Assembly (NCBI GenBank): GCA_020429545.1
Contig: JAGQLF010000066.1
Span: 1-5,151, forward strand
Origin: Candidatus Dojkabacteria bacterium
GTDB taxonomy: Bacteria; Patescibacteriota; Dojkabacteria; J137
Reading direction: 5' to 3'
DNA length: 5,151 bases
Part shown: positions 4,863 through 5,151 of the stretch, piece after piece
How the letters are laid out: the number at the start of each line of letters is the position of its first letter
Numbering within the stretch: position 1 is the first letter of the stretch
Program-made: the position numbers and the translations under genes
The notes under the pieces: generated by a model
Database searches by the model: none
Told to the model about the DNA's origin: nothing
Seen by the model: the letters and a program-made list of their open reading frames with translations, nothing else

Positions 4863-5151
4863 AATCCCTAATCTCCAATTCGTCATGTGCAACCAATCTG
4901 CTTAACATTTGACCTGCAAGCTCAAATGGAGCGATAACCATATCTGCTCCTGCATCTAATAATGCTTGTCTGTGCTCCCTTCTTTCAGCATTCACAATAA
5001 TCTGTACTTCTGGATGATTTCTTTTGATAGACTGAATAAGAATCACATTATCTTCAAGATTAGGTAGAGTAGAGACAATAGTTTTTGCGGTAGATAAATT
5101 TGCCTCATTCATGACATCAGTTTCAGTAATATCTCCAAATACTACGTTGTA
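4861..5151 (-). CDS. TrkA-N (RCK) domain protein, C-terminal part; cut by the right window edge
   Basis: The visible 96 residues are the second half of a Rossmann-type RCK/TrkA-N domain, which binds NAD(H) or other nucleotides and gates K+ channels, Trk uptake systems or CPA2-type cation/proton antiporters. Matching blocks are YNVVFGDITETDVMNEANL (the VVYGDATD block of the family), AKTIVSTLPNLEDNVILIQS, VQIIVNAERREHRQALLDAGAD and MVIAPFELAGQMLSRLV. The frame stays open through the last base of the window, so an internal ATG at 5110-5112 is not the start. The protein ends directly after the domain, with no TrkA-C domain. This fits a KefB/KefC-like antiporter or a channel with a C-terminal RCK domain better than classical two-lobed TrkA, but the deciding N-terminal part is outside the window. 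It converges on lemA. Confidence 0.85.
   Translation of the reverse strand, partial: YNVVFGDITETDVMNEANLSTAKTIVSTLPNLEDNVILIQSIKRNHPEVQIIVNAERREHRQALLDAGADMVIAPFELAGQMLSRLVAHDELEIRD

Overview
The window is a compact, AT-rich bacterial segment (about one third G+C by eye). It carries the end of a division/cell-wall (dcw) cluster, a tRNA gene, an unidentified small gene, lemA and the C-terminal part of a TrkA-type protein. Low GC, short divergent proteins, a cut-down dcw cluster, a tRNA without encoded CCA and the absence of Shine-Dalgarno sequences together suggest a Candidate Phyla Radiation (Patescibacteria) genome. This is an inference from style; no marker in the window fixes the lineage. 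The standard bacterial code fits all genes.

Positions 1-1228 (+): the C-terminal ~300 codons of rsmH (16S rRNA C1402 methyltransferase), followed 2 nt later by a small ftsL-like bitopic coiled-coil gene. Positions 1229-1344: a 116-nt non-coding leader with helically phased ATCAT repeats and a long imperfect inverted repeat, a plausible operator or RNA element. Positions 1345-3171 (+): a class B penicillin-binding protein (FtsI-like). RsmH, FtsL and FtsI form the classical dcw order. No mraY or mur gene follows within the window.

Positions 3172-3707: mostly non-coding. This stretch holds a tRNA-Gln(TTG) on the minus strand (3308-3378), an 18-nt second copy of its 5' end at 3500-3517, several hairpins and an orphan GAGGAGGT. 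Positions 3708-4088 (-): a 126-aa orphan protein. The reading frame upstream of its ATG encodes an untranslatable signal-peptide-like stretch interrupted by a stop. Positions 4089-4242: a divergent promoter region. Positions 4243-4806 (+): lemA, ended by a perfect 13-bp hairpin with a U-run. Positions 4861-5151 (-): the C-terminal part of a TrkA-N (RCK) nucleotide-binding protein that enters from the right edge and converges on lemA.

No obviously new multi-gene system was found. The best leads are the phased repeats before ftsI, the broken signal-peptide-like frame of the orphan gene, the duplicated tRNA fragment with its flanking hairpins, and a cluster of four cysteines beside the FtsI active site.
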